The translations under genes and the position numbers were made by a program. 64,000 bases of DNA from contig NC_092191.1 in assembly GCF_043641665.1 (NCBI RefSeq), positions 15,531,501 through 15,595,500 on the forward strand, read 5' to 3'. Under the pieces are notes generated by a model. That model saw nothing but the letters and a program-made list of their open reading frames with translations. It did not search any database and was not told where the DNA came from. The stretch comes from Enoplosus armatus. Lineage: Eukaryota; Chordata; Actinopteri; Centrarchiformes; Enoplosidae. Position 1 is the first letter of the stretch. Each line of letters starts with the position of its first letter. Below are positions 46,728 to 56,400 of the stretch, piece after piece.

Positions 46728-49700
46728 ATGGCCGCAGGCGCCGGCGAGTGTCCCGGGAGGGCCAGTCAGCAGCGGGTGGACCACCTCCTCAGTGCCGTGG
46801 AGAGTGAGTTGCAGGCCGGCAGCGAGAAGGGCGACCCCACGGAGAAGGAACTGAGAGTCTCCCTGGATGAGAGCGAGCTCTGGCAAAGATTTAAGAATCT
46901 TACAAATGAAATGATTGTCACAAAGAACGGCAGGTGAGCTTAAATACACACAAACAGTATGTAATACCAGACAGGTAGAAATAAAATACAGCACTTTTAA
47001 ATATGAATACAATCATTTTTTAATCATTCTTTTTTTCTTTCTTTCTTTTTTTTATCAAGGCGCATGTTTCCGGTCCTGAAAGTGAACGTGTCTGGTTTGG
47101 ACCCGAACGCCATGTATTCTATTCTGCTGGACTTCGTATCTGCGGACAACCACAGGTGGAAATATGTGAACGGGGAGTGGGTCCCTGGTGGCAAACCTGA
47201 ACCTCAAACTCCCAGCTGTGTGTACATCCATCCGGACTCTCCAAACTTCGGGGCGCACTGGATGAAAGCTCCGGTCTCCTTTAGTAAAGTCAAACTCACC
47301 AATAAACTCAACGGAGGAGGTCAGGTAAGCAGCTATTTTACTTGACTTGTTTTTTTCTACAGATAAAAACAGTTCCGTCTCTTCATCCTCGATCTTTTCC
47401 AAATGTCATGCTTTCATTTTAGAATAAAATACAGTAGTTGTAACTCAGACATATGAAATGACCATCTTCGTGTTCATCTGTTGTTTTTCAGATAATGTTA
47501 AATTCCTTACACAAGTACGAGCCACGCATCCATATAGTGCGGGTTGGAGGCCCGAGGAGGATGATCACCAGCCACTCTTTCCCAGAGACACAGTTCATTG
47601 CAGTAACAGCATACCAAAACGAAGAGGTTGGCAATAAAATCTTTAACCTAAAGTAACGGTTGAAAATCTAACATCACTAAAATGAATTTACGCACAGCAT
47701 TTAGTTGATCTTTCATGATTTTTATTGGTGGCAGACGACAATCCTAATTGTTTTTTTGTTGTTGTTTATGTTTGGATTTTAGATAACTGCTCTTAAAATA
47801 AAGTACAACCCTTTTGCCAAGGCCTTCCTAGATGCAAAGGAGAGGTAAGAATAAATACACATTGTTTTCACACCAACATTATATTGATGTCTTTATGTAA
47901 AAGTTTAGTTTAACATTATGTCAAATATATCATCACTTTCAGAAGTGATAACAAAGACATAAGAGAAGATGCCAATGAAAACCAGCAGTCGAGTTACTCT
48001 CAATGTAAGTGTTATTTTTTCATTTATTCATCTGATTTCATCTCACACTTTGTAAGCCATCAGTGCTCATATGGTTTCATCATTTATCTTCTCTTCTGTG
48101 GAGCCAGTAGGTGGTTGGTTTATTCCAGGCACAGGCTCCCTCTGCCCTCCTGCCAGTCCTCACAGCCAGTTTGGGAGTCCCATCTCCCTCTCGCCGTCCC
48201 ACGGCTGTGAGCGCTACTCCACCCTTAGGAACCACCGCTCTGCCCCCTACACCAGTCCGTACGGCCATCGGACCAACTCGCCCCGTGAGTGTCCTCCTCC
48301 ACCCTTTACCTTCACACATCCAGGAGTCACACCACTTCCTCTCCGGCTATTAACAAGAAACTCAAACAAATGTTGCTGAGCGCGGGATGTTTTGCATTCC
48401 TCTGGCTTTTGTGAGAGTGGAGCCACAGAGCTGTAAATGGTTGAGCTTCAGACGAGGAATGTATGGAGAGAATATTCACACCTTCCACTGTCGTGCTGAA
48501 ATCAGAGGGATAGACCTGAATCATACTGAGAAAACAACAGGCCTAGTGATACATAATTAGATTTCTGACAAATATATTTGTAACCATTTGTGACCCGTGT
48601 ACCTACTAAACCCCATGGCCTCTGTTTTTCTTGTAGTCGGTTACTCCGATAACTCAGCCTGTCTGTCGATGCTCTCAAGCCACGATAACTGGTCCAGTCT
48701 ACAGATGCCAACACACTCCAGCATGATGCCCATGACCCACAACTCCTCCTCTGGTACCAACTCTAGGTTTGTGCTGTTCCCATTTTTTTCAATGCATCGA
48801 CTCAACACATTACAACTCACAAACAGAAAAAGGTGATCGAGACAAAGAAAATAACTAAATTATAAAAAGGGCTTGCGCAAGCAGTGCCCACCTCTCCATG
48901 AATATTTCCCTTTTCAACTTTTTCTTTATTGCAGAACAGGAACAGAACAGCTGTGTAAAGTTACTGGTAACAGGACGTTAGGAGATTCAGGTATCACAGG
49001 TGCAAGTTGTGATGGAATGATAAGTTAAACAGTAAACTCTGGTTTAAGGTGAGAAAAGAAAAGACAGAAGGATGAGCCAAAAGATCAAATAAAGCTTGGT
49101 GATATATCAGACGTTTGTGGAAAAAAGTGCAATAGTTTTTATGCATGTCTTGTTTTTAAGCAGAGTTAAGTAAGAAATTATTTCTGCTTTAAAAATGAGG
49201 GATATTTGGTACACCTTTCAGCTTCAAAACTAAGTATCTCGGATGCTAAATGAGTATGAATTGACTGTGTGAAAAACAAAACATAACAAAAAAAGACTGA
49301 GATCGTCCCAAAATGTCAAAGTTAAAAAGAGATAAATAAGAGTTTCATAATTTCTTTTTTCTGCTGTGACCTTCTCCATGACAGAAACCATGATCTTTTT
49401 TTTGCTGTTAAATTTTGTCTGATATGTTTCTGTGTATTTCTTCTTAATTCTCCACCTGTATGTTCTCCATCAGTCTTTTTTTTGCTGTACGTCTAGTAAA
49501 CATTGGCTTAACATTATCTAGCCATTATACTATACTCATGTTAAAAAAGGTCATTTTTGAACTTTTGCATGAGAAGCACTTGTAAACCATCCCAAGAAGA
49601 GATGAGTAACACGTTTTCTATCCATGTCTCTGTACAGTCAGTACACCAGCCTGTGGTCTGTGAGTAATTCGCCCCTGACTCCCGTGCCCCAGAATGGGGG

Positions 49701-49908
49701 TACAAACAACACCCTGAGCTCCCAGTTCCTTCGAGGTTCCAGCAGCCATTACTCCAGCCTGTCTCACTCGGTCACAGTGCCCCCCTCTGGCTCTCCCATG
49801 TACGACAGCGGCACAACCACAGACGTGCATGACACAGCTCAGTACGACACCTCTCCACACGGACGACTACCTTCAGCCTGGACTCCCGTGACTCCTCCGT
49901 CCCTCTGA
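46728..49908 (+). CDS. tbxtb: T-box transcription factor Brachyury, complete; probably the b ohnolog
   Basis: Eight exons: 46728-46933, 47060-47324, 47492-47626, 47783-47844, 47943-48004, 48108-48284, 48637-48766 and 49638-49908. They encode 435 residues plus TGA, the usual TBXT length. The start is ATG 46728 ([20 protein letters not shown]); an in-frame upstream extension has no ATG. The T-box spans about residues 51-223, with [60 protein letters not shown] and [20 protein letters not shown]. The C-terminal half keeps the TBXT-specific [39 protein letters not shown] and [10 protein letters not shown], which rules out tbx19. Brachyury binds TCACACCT-type sites and specifies mesoderm and notochord. 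The T-box reads closer to tetrapod TBXT than the zebrafish tbxta sequence I recall (VTKTGRRMFPVLRASV), hence the b assignment, which is inference. Confidence 0.93.
48871..48882. promoter_or_regulatory. Perfect 12-bp palindrome containing a C/EBP-type core
   Basis: gcttgcgcaagc, with TTGCGCAA at its centre, which is the ideal palindromic C/EBP-type site. It lies about 105 bp into tbxt intron 7. Function is not shown. Confidence 0.3.
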
Positions 49909-50439
49909 TGGAAGTGACTCTGCAAACTTGGAGAGAGACAGCCATGAAATTATATGCGGGATGTTTCATCTGCTGTGACTTAAAGGAAGAATCAAGGTTT
50001 TTATTTGTTTCCAATTCAAATTTCACAGGCGAAAGAGTTTGAATGAATCTTGAATTCATTAAGATCTTCACAATCCAAAAGATTTCTCGCTTTCTGATTG
50101 TTATTAACTCAAAAAACAACAAAATGAATATGTTTATTTTTCTTTTTGCTTGATTCTTCCCACAAGTTCATCAAATGTTTTGTTCAGCATAGGAAAAACA
50201 TATATATGTATATATAGTTTGTGAACTAAAATCCATTTTAATCTGCTTATATTAAGCATAACTCCATGATATCCAGAGCAGCACACAAAATGTACAGTTG
50301 AAAAATGTTAAATGGTTTTTGAACATAGTGTAAATGAGAAAATAATTGAGGTTTACCATGTAAATAGATAAATGAGGCTTTTTGTACTACAATGAGGCCA
50401 TTTGAAATATTATGTTCCAGGTATTAAAAATGAAATGAG

Positions 50440-50515
50440 AAGGGGATCTAATGTCGATATATACTGCTATGCAGATGATACACAACTTTCCATATCATTA
50501 ATAAAACATGTCGAG
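50440..50515 (+). mobile_element. LINE reverse-transcriptase remnant (YADD box)
   Basis: The plus-strand reading VDIYCYADDTQLSISLIK contains the YADDTQL catalytic box as found in L2/CR1/Rex1-type LINE reverse transcriptases (usually HCYADDTQLY). Only about 25 codons are recognisable, so it is a dead fragment in the tbxt 3' flank. Confidence 0.6.
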
Positions 50516-51894
50516 GTTTCTCCAATGGCTGTTTTTCTATATGACATTAAAAACATGAAAAACGTGTGTTTTACTCCCTGTTGTTCATTGCACAATACAC
50601 TGCTCTTTATGTTGTTTCAGTTGTCCATATCCATCCACTTTGGTCACAGTGTCCATTTTGTTTTCCAATCTGCACGTGATTTAATTCACTGATAAATGGG
50701 ACACTGGCCCATTTCATCCTGACACACAGTATCTGGCTATGGACTATCCTCCAGTGGGCATTTTTTAAATTATAATTTGCATGAGTGGTTCACAAAGTCT
50801 GGTCCAGGGTTGCTTCAGATTAATGAAGGTCCCCAGTAACATGAGGGACAGTTTGAGTTGAGTGTTCTTTGCTCCCTTGGGAGATAAAATTGGGTCAGTG
50901 GTCATTTGCAATCTCATTAGTGGTTCTTAATAAGATTTCCTTCATTTCTACAGAAATCACTTGGTGTCTTGTCCAAACCACCTGTTTTGTTGAATCATCA
51001 ACCTACCTCCCAAAAAGATTAAAGGCCCACTCTTAAAGATTCTCTTAAACTCATCCCAAAATATATGTTTCCTGCCTTCTGATGCTTGTTTGTTGGTTTT
51101 GTCTCTCTTTCAGCATTCAGTCAGCTGTCTGTGATTAAATGAGCAGTACTGGTGACTCCTCTGTCCGGCAGCTGCTGAAAAGAACAAAACAAATAGAACT
51201 TAATTAGAAAATTCACTTTAAAACATATTTTTTGCACTTTTGACAACAGGACACTGTATTTGCTTGTTCCAGTGGTTCAGTAATGCTAAATCACACTGAA
51301 CCGCATATTGAAATTTCTATGACTGTTTTACTGCTGACAGTTTCAAATAAAGTTAATAAAATGTATTAAATGCTCTTATTCAAGGATAAATAAGATTTAT
51401 AGTGTTTTAATTTGCAAACAATTTACTATTTATTAAAATTACAGAACTTCACTCTGCTCCATCCCCCTTTAAGTATGCACACAGCTTTTTAGCACCATCC
51501 CGTCGTAGCACGAGTCCAGACATGCATTTTGTTAATTAAGTGAGAAAAAGTCTTGTTTGTACTGGAATGACATGAAAATGAAATTAGGACATACAGTGTG
51601 TTTATTGTGTTTCACCTACGTTACTGAACTGAAACCTGTGACACATATTTAAAGGTTTTCTAAACAGAAATAATTTACTGAAAACTTGTAACCAACAACA
51701 TATTCTAACTCAAAATGCTATGACCTTTTCTTCATCCTGCTGCTGTATCTTTAACTGTTAAGGTTGAGTGCACATTTTATAAAGCTGCAAGATAACTACA
51801 GATCTCACTTAGTTGGAGTGCAATTGTATCATAATCATTTGGTAAACTACCGAAACCAAAAAGATACACCTGAAAAACTTTTTATATATATTTT

Positions 51895-51980
51895 ATTTTT
51901 TACTCTTTCTACTTTGTGCTGCAACTGTTGCACCACAATTTCCCTCAGGATAAATAAAGGTCTATCTTATCTTACATCTG
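51895..51980 (+). mobile_element. LINE 3'-end remnant
   Basis: A T-rich stretch followed by tgttgcaccacaatttccct, caggataaataaaggtctat and cttatctta. This is the typical tail of teleost LINEs (aatttccctcgggataaataaag plus a short tandem ATCT-like end). Confidence 0.5.
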
Positions 51981-53037
51981 CAATATCAAATGAGAAGCTT
52001 CCGTAGTTTTGGCCTCAGTAGTTTTACCAAGCTTGCTGTCAGAAAAGACTCAGACCCCTAAGTTGAGTCTACAGTTCCTGCCTTCTTCCCTACAATTGCC
52101 GATCTTAAACACAACCATGGCCCTAACGCTAAGCTTAAACACCTATAAACTATACCTAAACATAACCATATGTTTAAAAGACTTAAATGGGGACCGGACA
52201 CATGTAGCTTGGGGCAAAGTGCTGCAATTGAGGCTAAATTCAGGGAGATTTTTCAAGATCCTCTCTGAACCCACTAGACCAGTTATACGTCTTCTCCTGA
52301 TGTTTTGCTATGACACAAGCATTGGCTGTGGATTGCAAAACAACATGCATGTCAGCTTGAAGTGTTGGCTTCGAGCTCAGGGCAACAATCCAAGTCCTGT
52401 TTGACATCCCAACTGGTCATGAAGCACAGAACAACTATTGTCCTTTAAAATGTAATGGGAAAAAATCTGTCAGGGTGTACATTTTATGACTCGGCTCAAA
52501 CGACAGCCAGGAGAGATACGGTTTTTGTAATTTCTTGCAAGATTTCATTCACTTCCAATTATGCAACATGGGATTTATGACCTTTTATCTCATCTTTTTT
52601 TCTTTTATTCTTTGAAGAATAAAAAGCTGCTTATTTTTAACACAGCTACATAAAGAGAAAACTCAACAACATTAATATGTGTACAGTATTTAAATATGAG
52701 AGTAACACAAAGTGCAGAGCAGTTGAGCTGAGAAAGTGTAAAGAAAGGCATTATGGCCTGAAGTGAAGCCAGACAACAGGCACAAGAGCCCATTCAGCCC
52801 AGAAGATCAAGGTCAGTGTGGAAGGACATCATGACATCCTCCCCCTTGTTCAAGCAGCAACCACGGACCAACAGGAAGGAACAGACATCTAATCCTCTAA
52901 ATCAAATAATCAAATACACAACTGACTGCTTCACTGATGCTTCTGAGCATCTCACTGTCAACCCAGAGGATGCCTGTTAGGTTAATGTGTCACCATGTGG
53001 GTATACTGTTGGCTGTTTGTCAGAGATATTTAAACTG

Positions 53038-53040
<3 letters not shown>

Positions 53041-53072
<32 letters not shown>
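53041..53072. repeat. (ATT)n microsatellite
   Basis: About ten to eleven uninterrupted ATT units in the tbxt-pde10a spacer. Confidence 0.95.
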
Positions 53073-53074
<2 letters not shown>

Positions 53075-53541
53075 TAGGGTCAAATAAATCAAAACAGACT
53101 AGGTAGATTACCTGATTACACCAGAAAAGGGGGACTACTTTCTCTATTTTTATGCAGATTTGTGTCAACAAGCACTTGTATTTTCTTGGCGTTTTATAGA
53201 TAAATGGATGTAGGATCTTTATAGGTTCTTTATACGTTTATGTCCATTGCTGTTATAAACTATTACAAATGTAATAGAAAAATTGAAGGAAAAGCATCAT
53301 CATCATATTGTGAGCCAATTATATATCCTTTTCTTATTATGAGGAATAATATTTTAAGCAAGAAAAGATAATGTGACATCTATCAACAAAAAAGTCTAAA
53401 AAGCCACGAAGGCAGGGTATTTCTCTAAGCCTAATAATCCCATTATGATCCCAATGAAAAAAAAGCTCTCTGTCAAAGCAGGGAGCATTGACGCAAGCAT
53501 GTCTTGACGTCAGTAGCTGCAGTGAATGAGGGATGGGAGGG

Positions 53542-53543
<2 letters not shown>

Positions 53544-53581
<38 letters not shown>
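53544..53581. repeat. (GA)18-19 purine microsatellite
   Basis: An uninterrupted GA tract about 1.7 kb upstream of the putative pde10a first exon, preceded by a G-rich run. Confidence 0.95.
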
Positions 53582-53583
<2 letters not shown>

Positions 53584-53863
53584 TGTTTGCCTTCAGAAAA
53601 TACCACGAAATATCAGCGTCATTGGCATGAATGCAACTGTAGCTCTTTGCAAGAAACCCGCCGCGGATGTGCGCATAGACGCACAACAAAAAAAACCCTA
53701 GCTTTTTAATTTCAACGCTGTTCGCACTGACATCCAAGTGACACGCTTTGGGAGAAACAGTATAGGTGCTGCACTGAAAATCTAAACCAGATGTAGTAAA
53801 TGGAATATGATCCCCTGACCCGGGAGAGTTCATAAATAAATCAGCATATGAGAGAATGAAGAG

Positions 53864-53893
53864 AGGAGGAGGAGGAGGAGGAGGAGGAGGAGG
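53864..53893. repeat. (GGA)10 purine microsatellite
   Basis: An uninterrupted AGG/GGA tract about 280 bp after the GA tract, on the same purine strand. Confidence 0.93.
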
Positions 53894-54310
53894 GAAGCTT
53901 TTGCTCAACTGGTGTCAGGCACCCATCTGTGACTCTCCTGAAAGGAAAATGAATGTGTGAAAGTAGAAGTCAGTGATAATCTCAGAGGGTCTGTGCAGTT
54001 TTATCTAACTGGATATCTCTCAAACCTCCCCGAGCGCGCACACTCCTCCTCTGCTGCTGTAGTGAAAGCGGAGTGCTGATTTTTTTTTTTTGTTCTCTGG
54101 CATTCAGAGCTGAGTCGACCGGAGGGGAAAACTACCGTCAAGCAATTTGTAAAAGCCAGACCGGTGGCGTCATTGCCTCCTCTTGTAGTACGCGCAACAC
54201 AACGACTCTCCTGCTGCATGTGTTCAAAGCTTATTCTCAAATTGCTCTGAGGCTCCCGCACACTGAAGTGAACGCAAAGCTGCTCGTCCAAGACTGGTCC
54301 TCATAACACA

Positions 54311-54421
54311 ATGCGTGTTTGTTTGATTTCTGTCACTCTGGCACTTGGATTGGGAGCTTTTGCGCAAGAAGTGTCACAGACAAACAGAGCGTTTTCTCCT
54401 CGCCGCTGGATTTATGGTGTT
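54311..54421 (+). other. Possible short leader exon with signal-peptide-like ORF
   Basis: From ATG 54311 the frame reads MRVCLISVTLALGLGAFAQE, a plausible signal peptide. After 37 codons a strong donor, GTT|GTAAGA, follows at 54422; a second, weaker one (AAG|GTATTG) follows at 54433. I cannot link it to a downstream exon. It may be a non-coding leader exon or upstream ORF of the pde10a-like transcript, or chance. Confidence 0.2.
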
Positions 54422-55274
54422 GTAAGAGAGAAGGTATTGTGCCGCGCACTCCCCCCACACTCCTTCTGTAGTACACTGTCTCCACTCTTACGCTGGGGAG
54501 GAATCCTCTCCTCCTTCACAGATGTTGCCGGAGAGCATTTTCTGCCCGCAACTTAGTGCGCAGCTCAAATGTTGCCAAGGGGACACGTGCCTTGGTGCAC
54601 TTTAGCGGGCAGACCACTTCCAGATAATCTCCGTTTACATTGGCCTATACTCTGCAAGATACCCAAGAGTTCCCGTTGTGTCGGCTGTGCGTCATCCACG
54701 CCTGATTACACTTGTAGTCTGACGTCGCTGGGTACCATTCAAGCAAGGCACCTCATACAACGTTGAAAATCTGAATTGAAAATCTGAACCACACACACAC
54801 GTCCGGACTGACGAAAACCACTTTTATCATAAAGACGTGGATCAACAAGTTGCCCCGAGTGCGTAATTTCCATCTGGGGGTTCAAGCATAATCCGCAACG
54901 CACGTGATCGACAAATCACTTCGGCTGCAAATGTTTCTCATTTGTCAAGAGAAATAAGTCCCGGACCGTCCGCGGAGACACATCTCGTCCGATTACGGTG
55001 GGAATCAGGAGGAGACCCGGCTCCATGCCTCGCTGCGTCTCCAGATTCTCTGCTGGCCACCACATGGTAACTTTGCGCACACAGCACGCTGGAAAGAGGA
55101 CATTTAGAGAAGGGATCTGAATGAATGGGACTGAGATTTATTCGCATTTCTCTTCTCGCCTCCCCCAGACTGTTGTATGTGTTGTGTATCCTGCTGGTTG
55201 AAGGTGTCACACATTATCTGCAGATATATCGATTCGGCGGTGGATAGATCCATCTCTCGACTAGGGAACAGCAA

Positions 55275-55347
55275 ATGTCGAAGAAACGGAAAAGTCCTGA
55301 CGAGCAGGACTTTGAGGAATCTCCGCCTGCAGGATGCAGCGACCAAG
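55275..55347 (+). CDS. pde10a: Putative first coding exon of a phosphodiesterase 10A-like gene (rest outside window)
   Basis: ATG 55275 opens a 73-nt reading frame, MSKKRKSPDEQDFEESP and then AGCSDQ, ending in the good donor CAAG|GTAGGA (phase 1). The surroundings (53.9-55.3 kb) are CpG-rich like a vertebrate promoter. The short basic-then-acidic peptide has no domain. The assignment rests on position: in human 6q27 PDE10A follows TBXT in the same direction, and it has several alternative first exons and a very long first intron, which fits the gene-poor 8.6 kb that follow. PDE10A hydrolyses cAMP and cGMP. The GAF and catalytic exons are not in this window, so it could be another gene. Confidence 0.4.
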
Positions 55348-55893
55348 GTAGGAGTCACGGTCAGAAACATGTCTGAAAGTTGGGCTGTTGCCAGAGTGCA
55401 GGTATGTGACATCCCCAGGGATGTTTCAGCATTGTTGAGAAGGAACCACTTGTTCATGGCAAAGTCAGGCACAAAGACTAGGTCAGACCCCCAGGGTGCA
55501 CAGCCACTATAGCTGATGTATGAACAACATGATTGCAGACAGTATTATACCTGTATAGTAGCATGACCGTGTTGCCATGCAATCACCTCTCCACTGAAAT
55601 AAGTATTTTGATCCCTAGAAAACAATCTTGTGTGTTGCAGCGGATTATTGCTTTTTATAATCTCTTCAGTTTCCAGTGGAGTCGCATTTCTGTGACATTA
55701 GGTTTGGTTGCAGGACAGACTTTCATGTTCAGCACGTTTAGCTGTCATCACGTGTGCAGTAAATGACCTGCTGATTCAGAAACTGGATCATACACATAGA
55801 AAGTATGATGGGAGTTCACTTAGATTACTATTTCCAGTTGTATTACCAGTTATAAAGGTGGGGTTGATTATCGATATGCATTTTGTGAGTTCA

Positions 55894-56278
55894 AGGAAAG
55901 TAACTAAGTACTTTTACCCAAGTACTGCACTTCAGTACAATTTTGAGGAACTTGTACTTGAGTATTTCCATTTTATCCTACTTTATACTCCTACTACTCT
56001 ACATTTTGGAGGCAAATATTGTACTTTTTCCTCCACTACATTGATTTGACAGCTTTAGTTACAAGCTACACATTATTATTACAACATATAAATCAACTAA
56101 TAAATTATAATGTATTATTATAGATAAAGCTAGTATATAAAGCAATTGAAATTAGCTCCACCTTTGCCAGCTGCAACAACAAAGTGATGTACACATCAAT
56201 GCATCACTAATTATAATCCAATAATATACATATGATTCTGAAATGAGACATTCTTCATAATGAGTACTTTTACTTTTT
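55894..56278. mobile_element. Abundant teleost interspersed repeat (family C)
   Basis: It begins aggaaagtaactaagtactt and ttacccaagtactgcacttc, continues with gtacttgagtatttccattt, tactctacattttggaggca, ctccactacattgatttgac, ttagctccacctttgccagc and cctaatgagtacttttactt-like words. This is the layout of a high-copy percomorph repeat whose ends both carry aagtact/gtacttt. The copy appears nearly full length. Confidence 0.65.
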
Positions 56279-56400
56279 GGGCGGCATGGTGGCGCAGTGG
56301 TTAGCACTGTCACATCCCCGGCTCTAAATTGCTCCCAATGGAGACCAATGTGTGTGAATGGGTGAATGAATGGGTGAATGTGACCGTAACTGCACTCAGT
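56279..56400 (+). mobile_element. tRNA-like SINE, truncated
   Basis: The head gggcggcatggtggcgcagt, then ggttagcactgtcac, contains a good RNA polymerase III A box (tggcgcagtgg, 56290-56300). The expected B-box region is missing or decayed. A tail of gtgaatgggtgaatga units follows (56351-56380). It sits directly at the right end of family C. Confidence 0.55.

Larger units (their letters stand above)
49909..55274. other. tbxt 3' UTR and spacer up to the next first exon
   Basis: About 5.4 kb. The AT-rich first part is tbxt 3' UTR of unknown length. LINE remnants lie at about 50440-50515 and 51895-51980, and microsatellites at 53041, 53544 and 53864. From about 53900 the sequence turns GC- and CpG-richer and looks like a promoter and leader region for the putative pde10a exon. 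Open frames here, such as 52009-52404, have no recognisable domain. Confidence 0.5.

Noticed and set aside
46728..49908. T-box gene as tbx19 (Tpit), since SFT2D2 and TBX19 are neighbours in human 1q24
   Set aside because: The C-terminal half carries TBXT-only stretches ([24 protein letters not shown]), the length is 435, and the neighbour is SFT2D1-like.
52009..52404. 131-codon plus-strand open frame
   Set aside because: There is no domain, the composition is low-complexity, and part of it is a degenerate CTAAAC-like stretch. There is no splice or promoter context.
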